64,000 nucleotides of DNA from Synaphobranchus kaupii (GCA_029718625.1 JAINUF010000027.1:1100676-1164675); one strand, 5' to 3'; shown: positions 1 through 11,900, counted from the stretch's first letter. Made by a program: numbers and translations. The notes: generated by a model from the sequence alone, not told the origin.

Positions 1-128
1 TGCAAGGAATATACTATATGGATCATTTATTTTCAGTGGTTTTGTCATTGCAACCTGGCAACCCTGAGTGCATGTGGGGAATCTGTCAAAAACATGATCT
101 ACCATGATATTCCATTCCATGGTCAACA

Positions 129-142
129 CTGCCATCTAGTGG
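129..142 (-). promoter_or_regulatory. CTCF core motif, first of about 109 in the array
   Basis: Read on the minus strand the bases are CCACTAGATGGCAG, which fits the vertebrate CTCF core CCASYAGRKGGCRS at all 14 positions. The site recurs in every unit in the same orientation. For unit n (0 to 108) it starts at 129 + 591n + s. The shift s is 0 for n 0-6, 1 for 7-15, 2 for 16-17, 3 for 18, 4 for 19, 7 for 20-21, 8 for 22-40 and 9 for 41-108. By eye about 101 of 109 keep this exact core, three have another allowed base and five carry a change away from consensus. The motif match is direct observation; binding in vivo is inferred. The site contains one non-core CTAG and no CpG, so methylation should not directly block the core. 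Confidence 0.75.
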
Positions 143-145
143 CAG
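129..145. repeat. 6-bp-arm inverted repeat enclosing the CTCF core
   Basis: CTGCCA (129-134) and TGGCAG (140-145) are perfect inverted arms around TCTAG. Only the minus strand gives the CTCF consensus across the spacer: on the plus strand TCTAGT fits poorly, so the site is directional despite its symmetric flanks. The structure is present in almost every unit; the CTACTGG variants at 1902, 5449 and 8995 change only the spacer. Confidence 0.85.
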
Positions 146-197
146 GAAATGTTAATTCTTTCGTTTAAATACTGTTCATTTTCAACGTCTTCTGCTT

Positions 198-204
198 TGG
201 AATG
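198..204 (+). promoter_or_regulatory. TEAD-like TGGAATG, polymorphic between unit types
   Basis: TGGAATG matches the TEAD (M-CAT) recognition core. In type B and C units, for example at about 1971, 2562, 5520 and 6112, G becomes A (TGAAATG) and the match is lost. The site is short enough to occur by chance, so the functional call is weak. The G/A difference is mainly useful as a unit-type marker. Confidence 0.25.
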
Positions 205-273
205 TGTAATACATATACACCAATTACAATTACATGAGAAAGGAATCAATTAGTAAATTTCTATCTGTACATT

Positions 274-290
274 TTTTGCCTTAGGCAAAA
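274..290. promoter_or_regulatory. Perfect 17-bp palindrome with AP-2-type GCCNNNGGC core
   Basis: TTTTGCCT-T-AGGCAAAA has perfect 8-bp arms around one base. The core GCCTTAGGC (278-286) fits the TFAP2 consensus GCCNNNGGC. It recurs in every unit in three forms. The majority form is GCCTTAGGC. A frequent form GCCTTTGGC keeps the consensus but loses one arm pair. A third, GCCTTACGC, breaks the consensus at 52301, 54665, 55847 and 58211. A recognition function is inferred; the symmetry is visible directly. Confidence 0.5.
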
Positions 291-447
291 TTACTATTAT
301 GGTGAATTGTATTATCATGCTGAGTTTGATTTTATAAGGATTTGTATTAAACAATATATGAATTTTCGAATGAAATCTAGTCTGTAATAACTTCACATGT
401 CAAATCACTGTGAAACAGCTCGGGCTCTATCTTGACAATCTTAGCAC

Positions 448-600
448 TTGGTCTAAACACATGGCGCAACTGCATTTAGGGTGTGACCAAGTCCACTTTT
501 GCTAGTTAGACAGTGTGTTTTTTGAGCACGAAGCACAGCGCAACATGCAAATGGGCTGAACTTAGTCTCTTCATTAATTATAGGTGTGTCTTGCAAGGAA
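448..600 (+). mobile_element. Possible transposon-derived GCGCA-rich segment of the monomer
   Basis: This stretch holds most of the unit's CpGs and reads TGGTCTAAAC, TGGCGCAA, TTTTGCTAGTTAGAC, GCACAGCGCAAC and TTAATTATAGGTGTGT in order. From memory this resembles a common GCGCA-rich non-autonomous interspersed repeat of teleost genomes. I cannot check this, and no terminal inverted repeats or target-site duplications are visible. If correct, the satellite captured part of a dispersed element when it arose. It could also be unrelated sequence with a similar flavour. Confidence 0.25.
545..552 (+). promoter_or_regulatory. Perfect octamer ATGCAAAT (POU-factor motif)
   Basis: An exact octamer is present in every unit I inspected, including those where the preceding base varies (AACATG, AAGATG, AAAATG). 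POU-domain proteins such as OCT1 bind this motif. No snRNA-type or histone promoter is evident around it, so any promoter role is speculative. Confidence 0.35.
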
Positions 601-1695
601 TATACTATATGGATCATTTATTTTCAGTGGTTTTGTCATTGCAACCTGGCAACCCTGAGTGCATGTGGGGAATCTGTCAAAAACATGATCTACCATGATA
701 TTCCATTCCATGGTCAACACTGCCATCTAGTGGCAGGAAATGTTAATTCTTTCGTTTAAATACTGTTCATTTTCAACGTCTTCTGCTTTGGAATGTGTAA
801 TACATATACACCAATTACAATTACATGAGAAAGGAATCAATTAGTAAATTTCTATCTGTACATTTTTTGCCTTAGGCAAAATTACTATTATGGTGAATTG
901 TATTATCATGCTGAGTTTGATTTTATAAGGATTTGTATTAAACAATATATGAATTTTCGAATGAAATCTAGTCTGTAATAACTTCACATGTCAAATCACT
1001 GTGAAACAGCTCGGGCTCTATCTTGACAATCTTAGCACTTCGTCTAAACACATGGCGCAACTGCATTTAGGGTGTGACCAAGTCCACTTTTGCTAGTTAG
1101 ACAGTGTGTTTTTTGAGCGCGAAGCACAGCGCAACATGCAAATGGGCTGAACTTAGTCTCTTCATTAATTATAGGTGTGTCTTGCAAGGAATATACTATA
1201 TGGATCATTTATTTTCAGTGGTTTTGTCATTGCAACCTGGCAACCCTGAGTGCATGTGGGGAATCTGTCAAAAACATGATCTACCATGATATTCCATTCC
1301 ATGGTCAACACTGCCATCTAGTGGCAGGAAATGTTAATTCTTTCGTTTAAATACTGTTCATTTTCAACGTCTTCTGCTTTGGAATGTGTAATACATATAC
1401 ACCAATTACAATTACATGAGAAATGAATCAATTAGTAAATTTCTATCTGTACATTTTTTGCCTTAGGCAAAATTACTATTATGGTGAATTGTATTATCAT
1501 GCTGAGTTTGATTTTATAAGGATTTGTATTAAACAATATATGAATTTTCGAATGAAATCTAGTCTGTAATAACTTCACATGTCAAATCACTGTGAAACAG
1601 CTCGGGCTCTATCTTGACAATCTTAGCACTTGGTCTAAACACATGGCGCAACTGCATTTAGGGTGTGACCAAGTCCACTTTTGCTAGTTAGACAG

Positions 1696-4059
1696 TGTGT
1701 TTTTTGAGCGCGAAGCACAGCGCAACATGCAAATGGGCTGAACTTAGTCTCTTCATTAATTATAGGTGTGTCTTGCAAGGAATATACTATATGGATCATT
1801 TATTTTCAGTGGTTTTGTCATTGCAACCTGGCAACCCTGAGTGCATGTGGGGAATCTGTCAAAAACATGATCTACCATGATATTCCATTCCATGGTCAAC
1901 ACTGCCATCTACTGGCAGGAAATGTTAATTCTTTCGTTTAAATACTGTTCATTTTCAACGTCTTCTGCTTTGAAATGTGTAATACATATACACCAATTAC
2001 AATTACATGAGAAAGGAATCAATTAATAAATTTCTATCTGTACATTTTTTGCCTTTGGCAAAATTATTATTATGGTGAATTGTATTATCATGCTGAGTTT
2101 GATTTTATAAGGATTTGTATTAAACAATATATGAATTTTCGAATGAAATCTAGTCTGTAATAACTTCACATGTCAAATCACTGTGAAACAGCTCGGGCTC
2201 TATCTTGACAATCTTAGCACTTGGTCTAAACACATGGCGCAACTGCATTTAGGGTGTGACCAAGTCCACTTTTGCTAGTTAGACAGTGTGTTTTTTGAGC
2301 GCGAAGCACAGCGCAACATGCAAATGGGCTGAACTTAGTCTCTTCATTAATTATAGGTGTGTCTTGCAAGGAATATACTATATGGATCATTTATTTTCAG
2401 TGGTTTTGTCATTGCAACCTGGCAACCCTGAGTGCATGTGGGGAATCTGTCAAAAACATGATCTACCATGATATTCCATTCCATGGTCAACACTGCCATC
2501 TAGTGGCAGGAAATGTTAATTATTTCGTTTAAATACTGTTCATTTTCAACGTCTTCTGCTTTGAAATGTGTAATACATATACACCAATTACAATTACATG
2601 AGAAAGGAATCAATTAATAAATTTCTATCTGTACATTTTTTGCCTTTGGCAAAATTATTATTATGGTGAATTGTATTATCATGCTGAGTTTGATTTTATA
2701 AGGATTTGTATTAAACAATATATGAATTTTCGAATGAAATCTAGTCTGTAATAACTTCACATGTCAAATCACTGTGAAACAGCTCGGGCTCTATCTTGAC
2801 AATCTTAGCACTTGGTCTAAACACATGGCGCAACTGCATTTAGGGTGTGACCAAGTCCACTTTTGCTAGTTAGACAGTGTGTTTTTTGAGCGCGAAGCAC
2901 AGCGCAAGATGCAAATGGGCTGAACTTAGTCTCTTCATTAATTATAGGTGTGTCTTGCAAGGAATATACTATATGGATCATTTATTTTCAGTGGTTTTGT
3001 CATTGCAACCTGGCAACCCTGAGTGCATGTGGGGAATCTGTCAAAAACATGATCTACCATGATATTCCATTCCATGGTCAACACTGCCATCTAGTGGCAG
3101 GAAATGTTAATTCTTTCGTTTAAATACTGTTCATTTTCAACGTCTTCTGCTTTGGAATGTGTAATACATATACACCAATTACAATTACATGAGAAAGGAA
3201 TCAATTAGTAAATTTCTATCTGTACATTTTTTGCCTTAGGCAAAATTACTATTATGGTGAATTGTATTATCATGCTGAGTTTGATTTTATAAGGATTTGT
3301 ATTAAACAATATATGAATTTTCGAATGAAATCTAGTGTGTAATAACTTCACATGTCAAATCACTGTGAAACAGCTTGGGCTCTATCTTGACAATCTTAGC
3401 ACTTGGTCTAAACACATGGCGCAACTGCATTTAGGGTGTGACCAAGTCCACTTTTGCTAGTTAGACAGTGTGTTTTTTGAGCGCGAAGCACAGCGCAACA
3501 TGCAAATGGGCTGAACTTAGTCTCTTCATTAATTATAGGTGTGTCTTGCAAGGAATATACTATATGGATCATTTATTTTCAGTGGTTTTGTCATTGCAAC
3601 CTGGCAACCCTGAGTGCATGTGGGGAATCTGTCAAAAACATGATCTACCATGATATTCCATTCCATGGTCAACACTGCCATCTAGTGGCAGGAAATGTTA
3701 ATTCTTTCGTTTAAATACTGTTCATTTTCAACGTCTTCTGCTTTGAAATGTGTAATACATATACACCAATTACAATTACATGAGAAAGGAATCAATTAGT
3801 AAATTTCTATCTGTACATTTTTTGCCTTAGGCAAAATTACTATTATGGTGAATTGTATTATCATGCTGAGTTTGATTTTATAAGGATTTGTATTAAACAA
3901 TATATGAATTTTCGAATGAAATCTAGTCTGTAATAACTTCACATGTCAAATCACTGTGAAACAGCTCGGGCTCTATCTTGACAATCTTAGCACTTGGTCT
4001 AAACACATGGCGCAACTGCATTTAGGGTGTGACCAAGTCCACTTTTGCTAGTTAGACAG
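1696..4059 (+). repeat. Four-unit higher-order module B-B'-A-C, copy 1
   Basis: Two type-B units (TGAAATG, AATAAAT, GCCTTTGGC, ATTATTAT) are followed by an A unit and a C-like unit. The second B ends with GCGCAAGATG (near 2905) where others have GCGCAACATG. The A unit carries AGTGTGTAAT near 3335 and GCTTGGG near 3374. The C-like unit here is a hybrid: it has TGAAATG near 3743 but GCCTTAGGC. Boundaries are approximate because the flanking units are nearly identical. Confidence 0.75.
1902..1915 (-). promoter_or_regulatory. CTCF core variant still within consensus (CTACTGG)
   Basis: The plus strand reads CATCTACTGG instead of CATCTAGTGG, giving minus-strand CCAGTAGATGGCAG. G is allowed at the S position, so the site should stay functional. 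The same variant occurs at 5449-5462 and 8995-9008. The last two are counterparts within the duplicated six-unit block. Confidence 0.7.
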
Positions 4060-5424
4060 TGTGTTTTTTTGAGCGCGAAGCACAGCGCAACATGCAAATG
4101 GGCTGAACTTAGTCTCTTCATTAATTATAGGTGTGTCTTGCAAGGAATATACTATATGGATCATTTATTTTCAGTGGTTTTGTCATTGCAACCTGGCAAC
4201 CCTGAGTGCATGTGGGGAATCTGTCAAAAACATGATCTACCATGATATTCCATTCCATGGTCAACACTGCCATCTAGTGGCAGGAAATGTTAATTCTTTC
4301 GTTTAAATACTGTTCATTTTCAACGTCTTCTGCTTTGGAATGTGTAATACATATACACCAATTACAATTACATGAGAAAGGAATCAATTAGTAAATTTCT
4401 ATCTGTACATTTTTTGCCTTAGGCAAAATTACTATTATGGTGAATTGTATTATCATGCTGAGTTTGATTTTATAAGGATTTGTATTAAACAATATATGAA
4501 TTTTCGAATGAAATCTAGTCTGTAATAACTTCACATGTCAAATCACTGTGAAACAGCTCGGGCTCTATCTTGACAATCTTAGCACTTGGTCTAAACACAT
4601 GGCGCAACTGCATTTAGGGTGTGACCAAGTCCACTTTTGCTAGTTAGACAGTGTGTTTTTTGAGCGCGAAGCACAGCGCAACATGCAAATGGGCTGAACT
4701 TAGTCTCTTCATTAATTATAGGTGTGTCTTGCAAGGAATATACTATATGGATCATTTATTTTCAGTGGTTTTGTCATTGCAACCTGGCAACCCTGAGTGC
4801 ATGTGGGGAATCTGTCAAAAACATGATCTACCATGATATTCCATTCCATGGTCAACACTGCCATCTAGTGGCAGGAAATGTTAATTCTTTCGTTTAAATA
4901 CTGTTCATTTTCAACGTCTTCTGCTTTGGAATGTGTAATACATATACACCAATTACAATTACATGAGAAAGGAATCAATTAGTAAATTTCTATCTGTACA
5001 TTTTTTGCCTTAGGCAAAATTACTATTATGGTGAATTGTATTATCATGCTGAGTTTGATTTTATAAGGATTTGTATTAAACAATATATGAATTTTCGAAT
5101 GAAATCTAGTCTGTAATAACTTCACATGTCAAATCACTGTGAAACAGCTCGGGCTCTATCTTGACAATCTTAGCACTTGGTCTATACACATGGCGCAACT
5201 GCATTTAGGGTGTGACCAAGTCCACTTTTGCTAGTTAGACAGTGTGTTTTTTGAGCGCGAAGCACAGCGCAACATGCAAATGGGCTGAATTTAGTCTCTT
5301 CATTAATTATAGGTGTGTCTTGCAAGGAATATACTATATGGATCATTTATTTTCAGTGGTTTTGTCATTGCAACCTGGCAACCCTGAGTGCATGTGGGGA
5401 ATCTGTCAAAAACATGATCTACCA

Positions 5425-8400
5425 TAATATTCCATTCCATGGTCAACACTGCCATCTACTGGCAGGAAATGTTAATTCTTTCGTTTAAATACTGTTCATT
5501 TTCAACGTCTTCTGCTTTGAAATGTGTAATACATATACACCAATTACAATTACATGAGAAAGGAATCAATTAATACATTTCTATCTGTACATTTTTTGCC
5601 TTTGGCAAAATTATTATTATGGTGAATTGTATTATCATGCTGAGTTTGATTTTATAAGGATTTGTATTAAACAATATATGAATTTTCGAATGAAATCTAG
5701 TCTGTAATAACTTCACATGTCAAATCACTGTGAAACAGCTCGGGCTCTATCTTGACAATCTTAGCACTTGGTCTAAACACATGGCGCAACTGCATTTAGG
5801 GTGTGACCAAGTCCACTTTTGCTAGTTAGACAGTGTGTTTTTTGAGCGCGAAGCACAGCGCAACATGCAAATGGGCTGAACTTAGTCTCTTTATTAATTA
5901 TAGGTGTGTCTTGCAAGGAATATACTATATGGATCATTTATTTTCAGTGGTTTTGTCATTGCAACCTGGCAACCCTGAGTGCATGTGGGGAATCTGTCAA
6001 AAACATGATCTACCATGATATTCCATTCCATGGTCAACACTGCCATCTAGTGGCAGGAAATGTTAATTCTTTCGTTTAAATACTGTTCATTTTCAACGTC
6101 TTCTGCTTTGAAATGTGTAATACATATATACCAATTACAATTACATGAGAAAGGAATCAATTAATAAATTTCTATCTGTACATTTTTTGCCTTTGGCAAA
6201 ATTATTATTATGGTGAATTGTATTATCATGCTGAGTTTGATTTTATAAGGATTTGTATTAAACAATATATGAATTTTCGAATGAAATCTAGTCTGTAATA
6301 ACTTCACATGTCAAATCACTGTGAAACAGCTCGGGCTCTATCTTGACAATCTTAGCACTTGGTCTAAACACATGGCGCAACTGCATTTAGGGTGTGACCA
6401 AGTCCACTTTTGCAAGTTAGACAGTGTGTTTTTTGAGCGCGAAGCACAGCGCAAGATGCAAATGGGCTGAACTTAGTCTCTTCATTAATTATAGGTGTGT
6501 CTTGCAAGGAATATACTATATGGATCATTTATTTTCAGTGGTTTTGTCATTGCAACCTGGCAACCCTGAGTGCATGTGGGGAATCTGTCAAAAACATGAT
6601 CTACCATGATATTCCATTCCATGGTCAACACTGCCATCTAGTGGCAGGAAATGTTAATTCTTTCGTTTAAATACTGTTCATTTTCAACGTCTTCTGCTTT
6701 GGAATGTGTAATACATATACACCAATTACAATTACATGAGAAAGGAATCAATTAGTAAATTTCTATCTGTACATTTTTTGCCTTAGGCAAAATTACTATT
6801 ATGGTGAATTGTATTATCATGCTGAGTTTGATTTTATAAGGATTTGTATTAAACAATATATGAATTTTCGAATGAAATCTAGTGTGTAATAACTTCACAT
6901 GTCAAATCACTGTGAAACAGCTCGGGCTCTATCTTGACAATCTTAGCACTTGGTCTAAACACATGGCGCAACTGCATTTAGGGTGTGACCAAGTCCACTT
7001 TTGCTAGTTAGACATTGTGTTTTTTGAGCGCGAAGCACAGCGCAACATGCAAATGGGCTGAACTTAGTCTCTTCATTAATTATAGGTGTGTCTTGCAAGG
7101 AATATACTATATGGATCATTTATTTTCAGTGGTTTTGTCATTGCAACCTGGCAACCCTGAGTGCATGTGGGGAATCTGTCAAAAACATGATCTACCATGA
7201 TATTCCATTCCATGGTCAACACTGCCATCTAGTGGCAGGAAATGTTAATTCTTTCGTTTAAATACTGTTCATTTTCAACGTCTTCTGCTTTGAAATGTGT
7301 AATACATATACACCAATTACAATTACATGAGAAAGGAATCAATTAGTAAATTTCTATCTGTACATTTTTTGCCTTTGGCAAAATTACTATTATGGTGAAT
7401 TGTATTATCATGCTGAGTTTGATTTTATAAGGATTTGTATTAAACAATATATGAATTTTCGAATGAAATCTAGTCTGTAATAACTTCACATGTCAAATCA
7501 CTGTGAAACAGCTCGGGCTCTATCTTGACAATCTTAGCACTTGGTCTAAACACATGGCGCAACTGCATTTAGGGTGTGACCAAGTCCACTTTTGCTAGTT
7601 AGACAGTGTGTTTTTTGAGCACGAAGCACAGCGCAACATGCAAATGGGCTGAACTTAGTCTCTTCATTAATTATAGGTGTGTCTTGCAAGGAATATACTA
7701 TATGGATCATTTATTTTCAGTGGTTTTGTCATTGCAACCTGGCAACCCTGAGTGCATGTGGGGAATCTGTCAAAAACATGATCTACCATGATATTCCATT
7801 CCATGGTCAACACTGCCATCTAGTGGCAGGAAATGTTAATTCTTTCGTTTAAATACTGTTCATTTTCAACGTCTTCTGCTTTGGAATGTGTAATACATAT
7901 ACACCAATTACAATTACATGAGAAAGGAATCAATTAGTAAATTTCTATCTGTACATTTTTTGCCTTAGGCAAAATTACTATTATGGTGAATTGTATTATC
8001 ATGCTGAGTTTGATTTTATAAGGATTTGTATTAAACAATATATGAATTTTCGAATGAAATCTAGTCTGTAATAACTTCACATGTCAAATCACTGTGAAAC
8101 AGCTCGGGCTCTATCTTGACAATCTTAGCACTTGGTCTAAACACATGGCGCAACTGCATTTAGGGTGTGACCAAGTCCACTTTTGCTAGTTAGACAGTGT
8201 GTTTTTTGAGCGCGAAGCACAGCGCAACATGCAAATGGGCTGAACTTAGTCTCTTCATTAATTATAGGTGTGTCTTGCAAGGAATATACTATATGGATCA
8301 TTTATTTTCAGTGGTTTTGTCATTGCAACCTGGCAACCCTGAGTGCATGTGGGGAATCTGTCAAAAACATGATCTACCATGATATTCCATTCCATGGTCA

Positions 8401-8804
8401 ACACTGCCATCTAGTGGCAGGAAATGTTAATTCTTTCGTTTAAATACTGTTCATTTTCAACGTCTTCTGCTTTGGAATGTGTAATACATATACACCAATT
8501 ACAATTACATGAGAAAGGAATCAATTAGTAAATTTCTATCTGTACATTTTTTGCCTTAGGCAAAATTACTATTATGGTGAATTGTATTATCATGCTGAGT
8601 TTGATTTTATAAGGATTTGTATTAAACAATATATGAATTTTCGAATGAAATCTAGTCTGTAATAACTTCACATGTCAAATCACTGTGAAACAGCTCGGGC
8701 TCTATCTTGACAATCTTAGCACTTGGTCTAAACACATGGCGCAACTGCATTTAGGGTGTGACCAAGTCCACTTTTGCTAGTTAGACAGCGTGTTTTTTGA
8801 GCAC
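5425..8804 (+). repeat. Six-unit higher-order block, first copy
   Basis: A run of private markers recurs about 3,546 bp downstream. They are CCATAATATT (about 5425), CTACTGG (5449), AATACAT (about 5574), CTTTATTAAT (about 5891), CATATATACC (about 6125), GCAAGTTAG (about 6412), AGTGTGTAAT (about 6883), GACATTGTG (about 7012) and GACAGCGTG (about 8785). The module B-B'-A-C forms its first four units. The true edges lie somewhere in the identical DNA outside these markers. Confidence 0.9.
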
Positions 8805-8969
8805 GAAGCACAGCGCAACATGCAAATGGGCTGAACTTAGTCTCTTCATTAATTATAGGTGTGTCTTGCAAGGAATATACTATATGGATCATTTATTTTC
8901 AGTGGTTTTGTCATTGCAACCTGGCAACCCTGAGTGCATGTGGGGAATCTGTCAAAAACATGATCTACC

Positions 8970-11900
8970 ATAATATTCCATTCCATGGTCAACACTGCCA
9001 TCTACTGGCAGGAAATGTTAATTCTTTCGTTTAAATACTGTTCATTTTCAACGTCTTCTGCTTTGAAATGTGTAATACATATACACCAATTACAATTACA
9101 TGAGAAAGGAATCAATTAATACATTTCTATCTGTACATTTTTTGCCTTTGGCAAAATTATTATTATGGTGAATTGTATTATCATGCTGAGTTTGATTTTA
9201 TAAGGATTTGTATTAAACAATATATGAATTTTCGAATGAAATCTAGTCTGTAATAACTTCACATGTCAAATCACTGTGAAACAGCTCGGGCTCTATCTTG
9301 ACAATCTTAGCACTTGGTCTAAACACATGGCGCAACTGCATTTAGGGTGTGACCAAGTCCACTTTTGCTAGTTAGACAGTGTGTTTTTTTGAGCGCGAAG
9401 CACAGCGCAACATGCAAATGGGCTGAACTTAGTCTCTTTATTAATTATAGGTGTGTCTTGCAAGGAATATACTATATGGATCATTTATTTTCAGTGGTTT
9501 TGTCATTGCAACCTGGCAACCCTGAGTGCATGTGGGGAATCTGTCAAAAACATGATCTACCATGATATTCCATTCCATGGTCAACACTGCCATCTAGTGG
9601 CAGGAAATGTTAATTCTTTCGTTTAAATACTGTTCATTTTCAACGTCTTCTGCTTTGAAATGTGTAATACATATATACCAATTACAATTACATGAGAAAG
9701 GAATCAATTAATAAATTTCTATCTGTACATTTTTTGCCTTTGGCAAAATTATTATTATGGTGAATTGTATTATCATGCTGAGTTTGATTTTATAAGGATT
9801 TGTATTAAACAATATATGAATTTTCGAATGAAATCTAGTCTGTAATAACTTCACATGTCAAATCACTGTGAAACAGCTCGGGCTCTATCTTGACAATCTT
9901 AGCACTTGGTCTAAACACATGGCGCAACTGCATTTAGGGTGTGACCAAGTCCACTTTTGCAAGTTAGACAGTGTGTTTTTTGAGCGCGAAGCACAGCGCA
10001 AGATGCAAATGGGCTGAACTTAGTCTCTTCATTAATTATAGGTGTGTCTTGCAAGGAATATACTATATGGATCATTTATTTTCAGTGGTTTTGTCATTGC
10101 AACCTGGCAACCCTGAGTGCATGTGGGGAATCTGTCAAAAACATGATCTACCATGATATTCCATTCCATGGTCAACACTGCCATCTAGTGGCAGGAAATG
10201 TTAATTCTTTCGTTTAAATACTGTTCATTTTCAACGTCTTCTGCTTTGGAATGTGTAATACATATACACCAATTACAATTACATGAGAAAGGAATTCAAT
10301 TAGTAAATTTCTATCTGTACATTTTTTGCCTTAGGCAAAATTACTATTATGGTGAATTGTATTATCATGCTGAGTTTGATTTTATAAGGATTTGTATTAA
10401 ACAATATATGAATTTTCGAATGAAATCTAGTGTGTAATAACTTCACATGTCAAATCACTGTGAAACAGCTCGGGCTCTATCTTGACAATCTTAGCACTTG
10501 GTCTAAACACATGGCGCAACTGCATTTAGGGTGTGACCAAGTCCACTTTTGCTAGTTAGACATTGTGTTTTTTGAGCGCGAAGCACAGCGCAACATGCAA
10601 ATGGGCTGAACTTAGTCTCTTCATTAATTATAGGTGTGTCTTGCAAGGAATATACTATATGGATCATTTATTTTCAGTGGTTTTGTCATTGCAACCTGGC
10701 AACCCTGAGTGCATGTGGGGAATCTGTCAAAAACATGATCTACCATGATATTCCATTCCATGGTCAACACTGCCATCTAGTGGCAGGAAATGTTAATTCT
10801 TTCGTTTTAAATACTGTTCATTTTCAACGTCTTCTGCTTTGAAATGTGTAATACATATACACCAATTACAATTACATGAGAAAGGAATCAATTAGTAAAT
10901 TTCTATCTGTACATTTTTTGCCTTTGGCAAAATTACTATTATGGTGAATTGTATTATCATGCTGAGTTTGATTTTATAAGGATTTGTATTAAACAATATA
11001 TGAATTTTCGAATGAAATCTAGTCTGTAATAACTTCACATGTCAAATCACTGTGAAACAGCTCGGGCTCTATCTTGACAATCTTAGCACTTGGTCTAAAC
11101 ACATGGCGCAACTGCATTTAGGGTGTGACCAAGTCCACTTTTGCTAGTTAGACAGTGTGTTTTTTGAGCACGAAGCACAGCGCAACATGCAAATGGGCTG
11201 AACTTAGTCTCTTCATTAATTATAGGTGTGTCTTGCAAGGAATATACTATATGGATCATTTATTTTCAGTGGTTTTGTCATTGCAACCTGGCAACCCTGA
11301 GTGCATGTGGGGAATCTGTCAAAAACATGATCTACCATGATATTCCATTCCATGGTCAACACTGCCATCTAGTGGCAGGAAATGTTAATTCTTTCGTTTA
11401 AATACTGTTCATTTTCAACGTCTTCTGCTTTGGGAATGTGTAATACATATACACCAATTACAATTACATGAGAAAGGAATCAATTAGTAAATTTCTATCT
11501 GTACATTTTTTGCCTTAGGCAAAATTACTATTATGGTGAATTGTATTATCATGCTGAGTTTGATTTTATAAGGATTTGTATTAAACAATATATGAATTTT
11601 CGAATGAAATCTAGTCTGTAATAACTTCACATGTCAAATCACTGTGAAACAGCTCGGGCTCTATCTTGACAATCTTAGCACTTGGTCTAAACACATGGCG
11701 CAACTGCATTTAGGGTGTGACCAAGTCCCACTTTTGCTAGTTAGACAGTGTGTTTTTTGAGCGCGAAGCACAGCGCAACATGCAAATGGGCTGAACTTAG
11801 TCTCTTCATTAATTATAGGTGTGTCTTGCAAGGAATATACTATATGGATCATTTATTTTCAGTGGTTTTTGTCATTGCAACCTGGCAACCCTGAGTGCAT

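Larger units (their letters stand above)
1..591 (+). repeat. Reference monomer (unit 1) with internal landmarks
   Basis: This unit is used as the coordinate frame for the array. Landmarks: CCATG/CATGG arms at 102-106 and 118-122; inverted repeat CTGCCA-TCTAG-TGGCAG at 129-145 containing a minus-strand CTCF core; TGGAATG at 198-204; CCAAT at 220-224; palindrome at 274-290; TATA-like TTTATAAG at 331-338; ATGGCG at 461-466; octamer ATGCAAAT at 545-552; TTAATTA at 574-580; AGGTGTG at 582-588. CpG is sparse and most of it lies at 421-545. All six frames carry stops; because 591 is divisible by 3, every unit is read in the same register. This unit differs from the majority at 528 (CACG instead of CGCG). 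Confidence 0.95.

Noticed and set aside
50..62. RFX X-box in GCAACCTGGCAAC
   Set aside because: Only the right half GGCAAC matches; the left half does not fit GTNRCC.
161..177. CENP-B box in TTCGTTTAAATACTG
   Set aside because: TTCG and the central A match the TTCGNNNNANNCGGG box, but the required CGGG is ACTG. Centromeric identity is not supported by this motif.
461..466. YY1 site at ATGGCG
   Set aside because: Only the short core matches; the flanks do not fit the extended YY1 motif.
1..591. rRNA, 5S, tRNA or snRNA gene repeat
   Set aside because: No A/B box pair, no rRNA-like or Sm-site sequence, and no conserved fold could be recognised.
513..698. 61-codon plus-strand open frame ending in HDLP, repeated once per unit (66 codons in 7-T units)
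   Set aside because: It starts at GTG, not ATG, recurs only because the satellite recurs, and has no domain or codon signal. Variants hit it without synonymous bias, and units with GCGTG (8788, 12340) lose the start.
10198..10842. Longer plus-strand frames at 10198-10437 and 10636-10842
   Set aside because: Both are made by single-base homopolymer insertions (10295-10296 and 10805-10808) that shift the frame, probably sequence errors.
11661..11852. 63-codon minus-strand frame
   Set aside because: It exists only because of the extra C at 11727-11729. There is no counterpart in other units.
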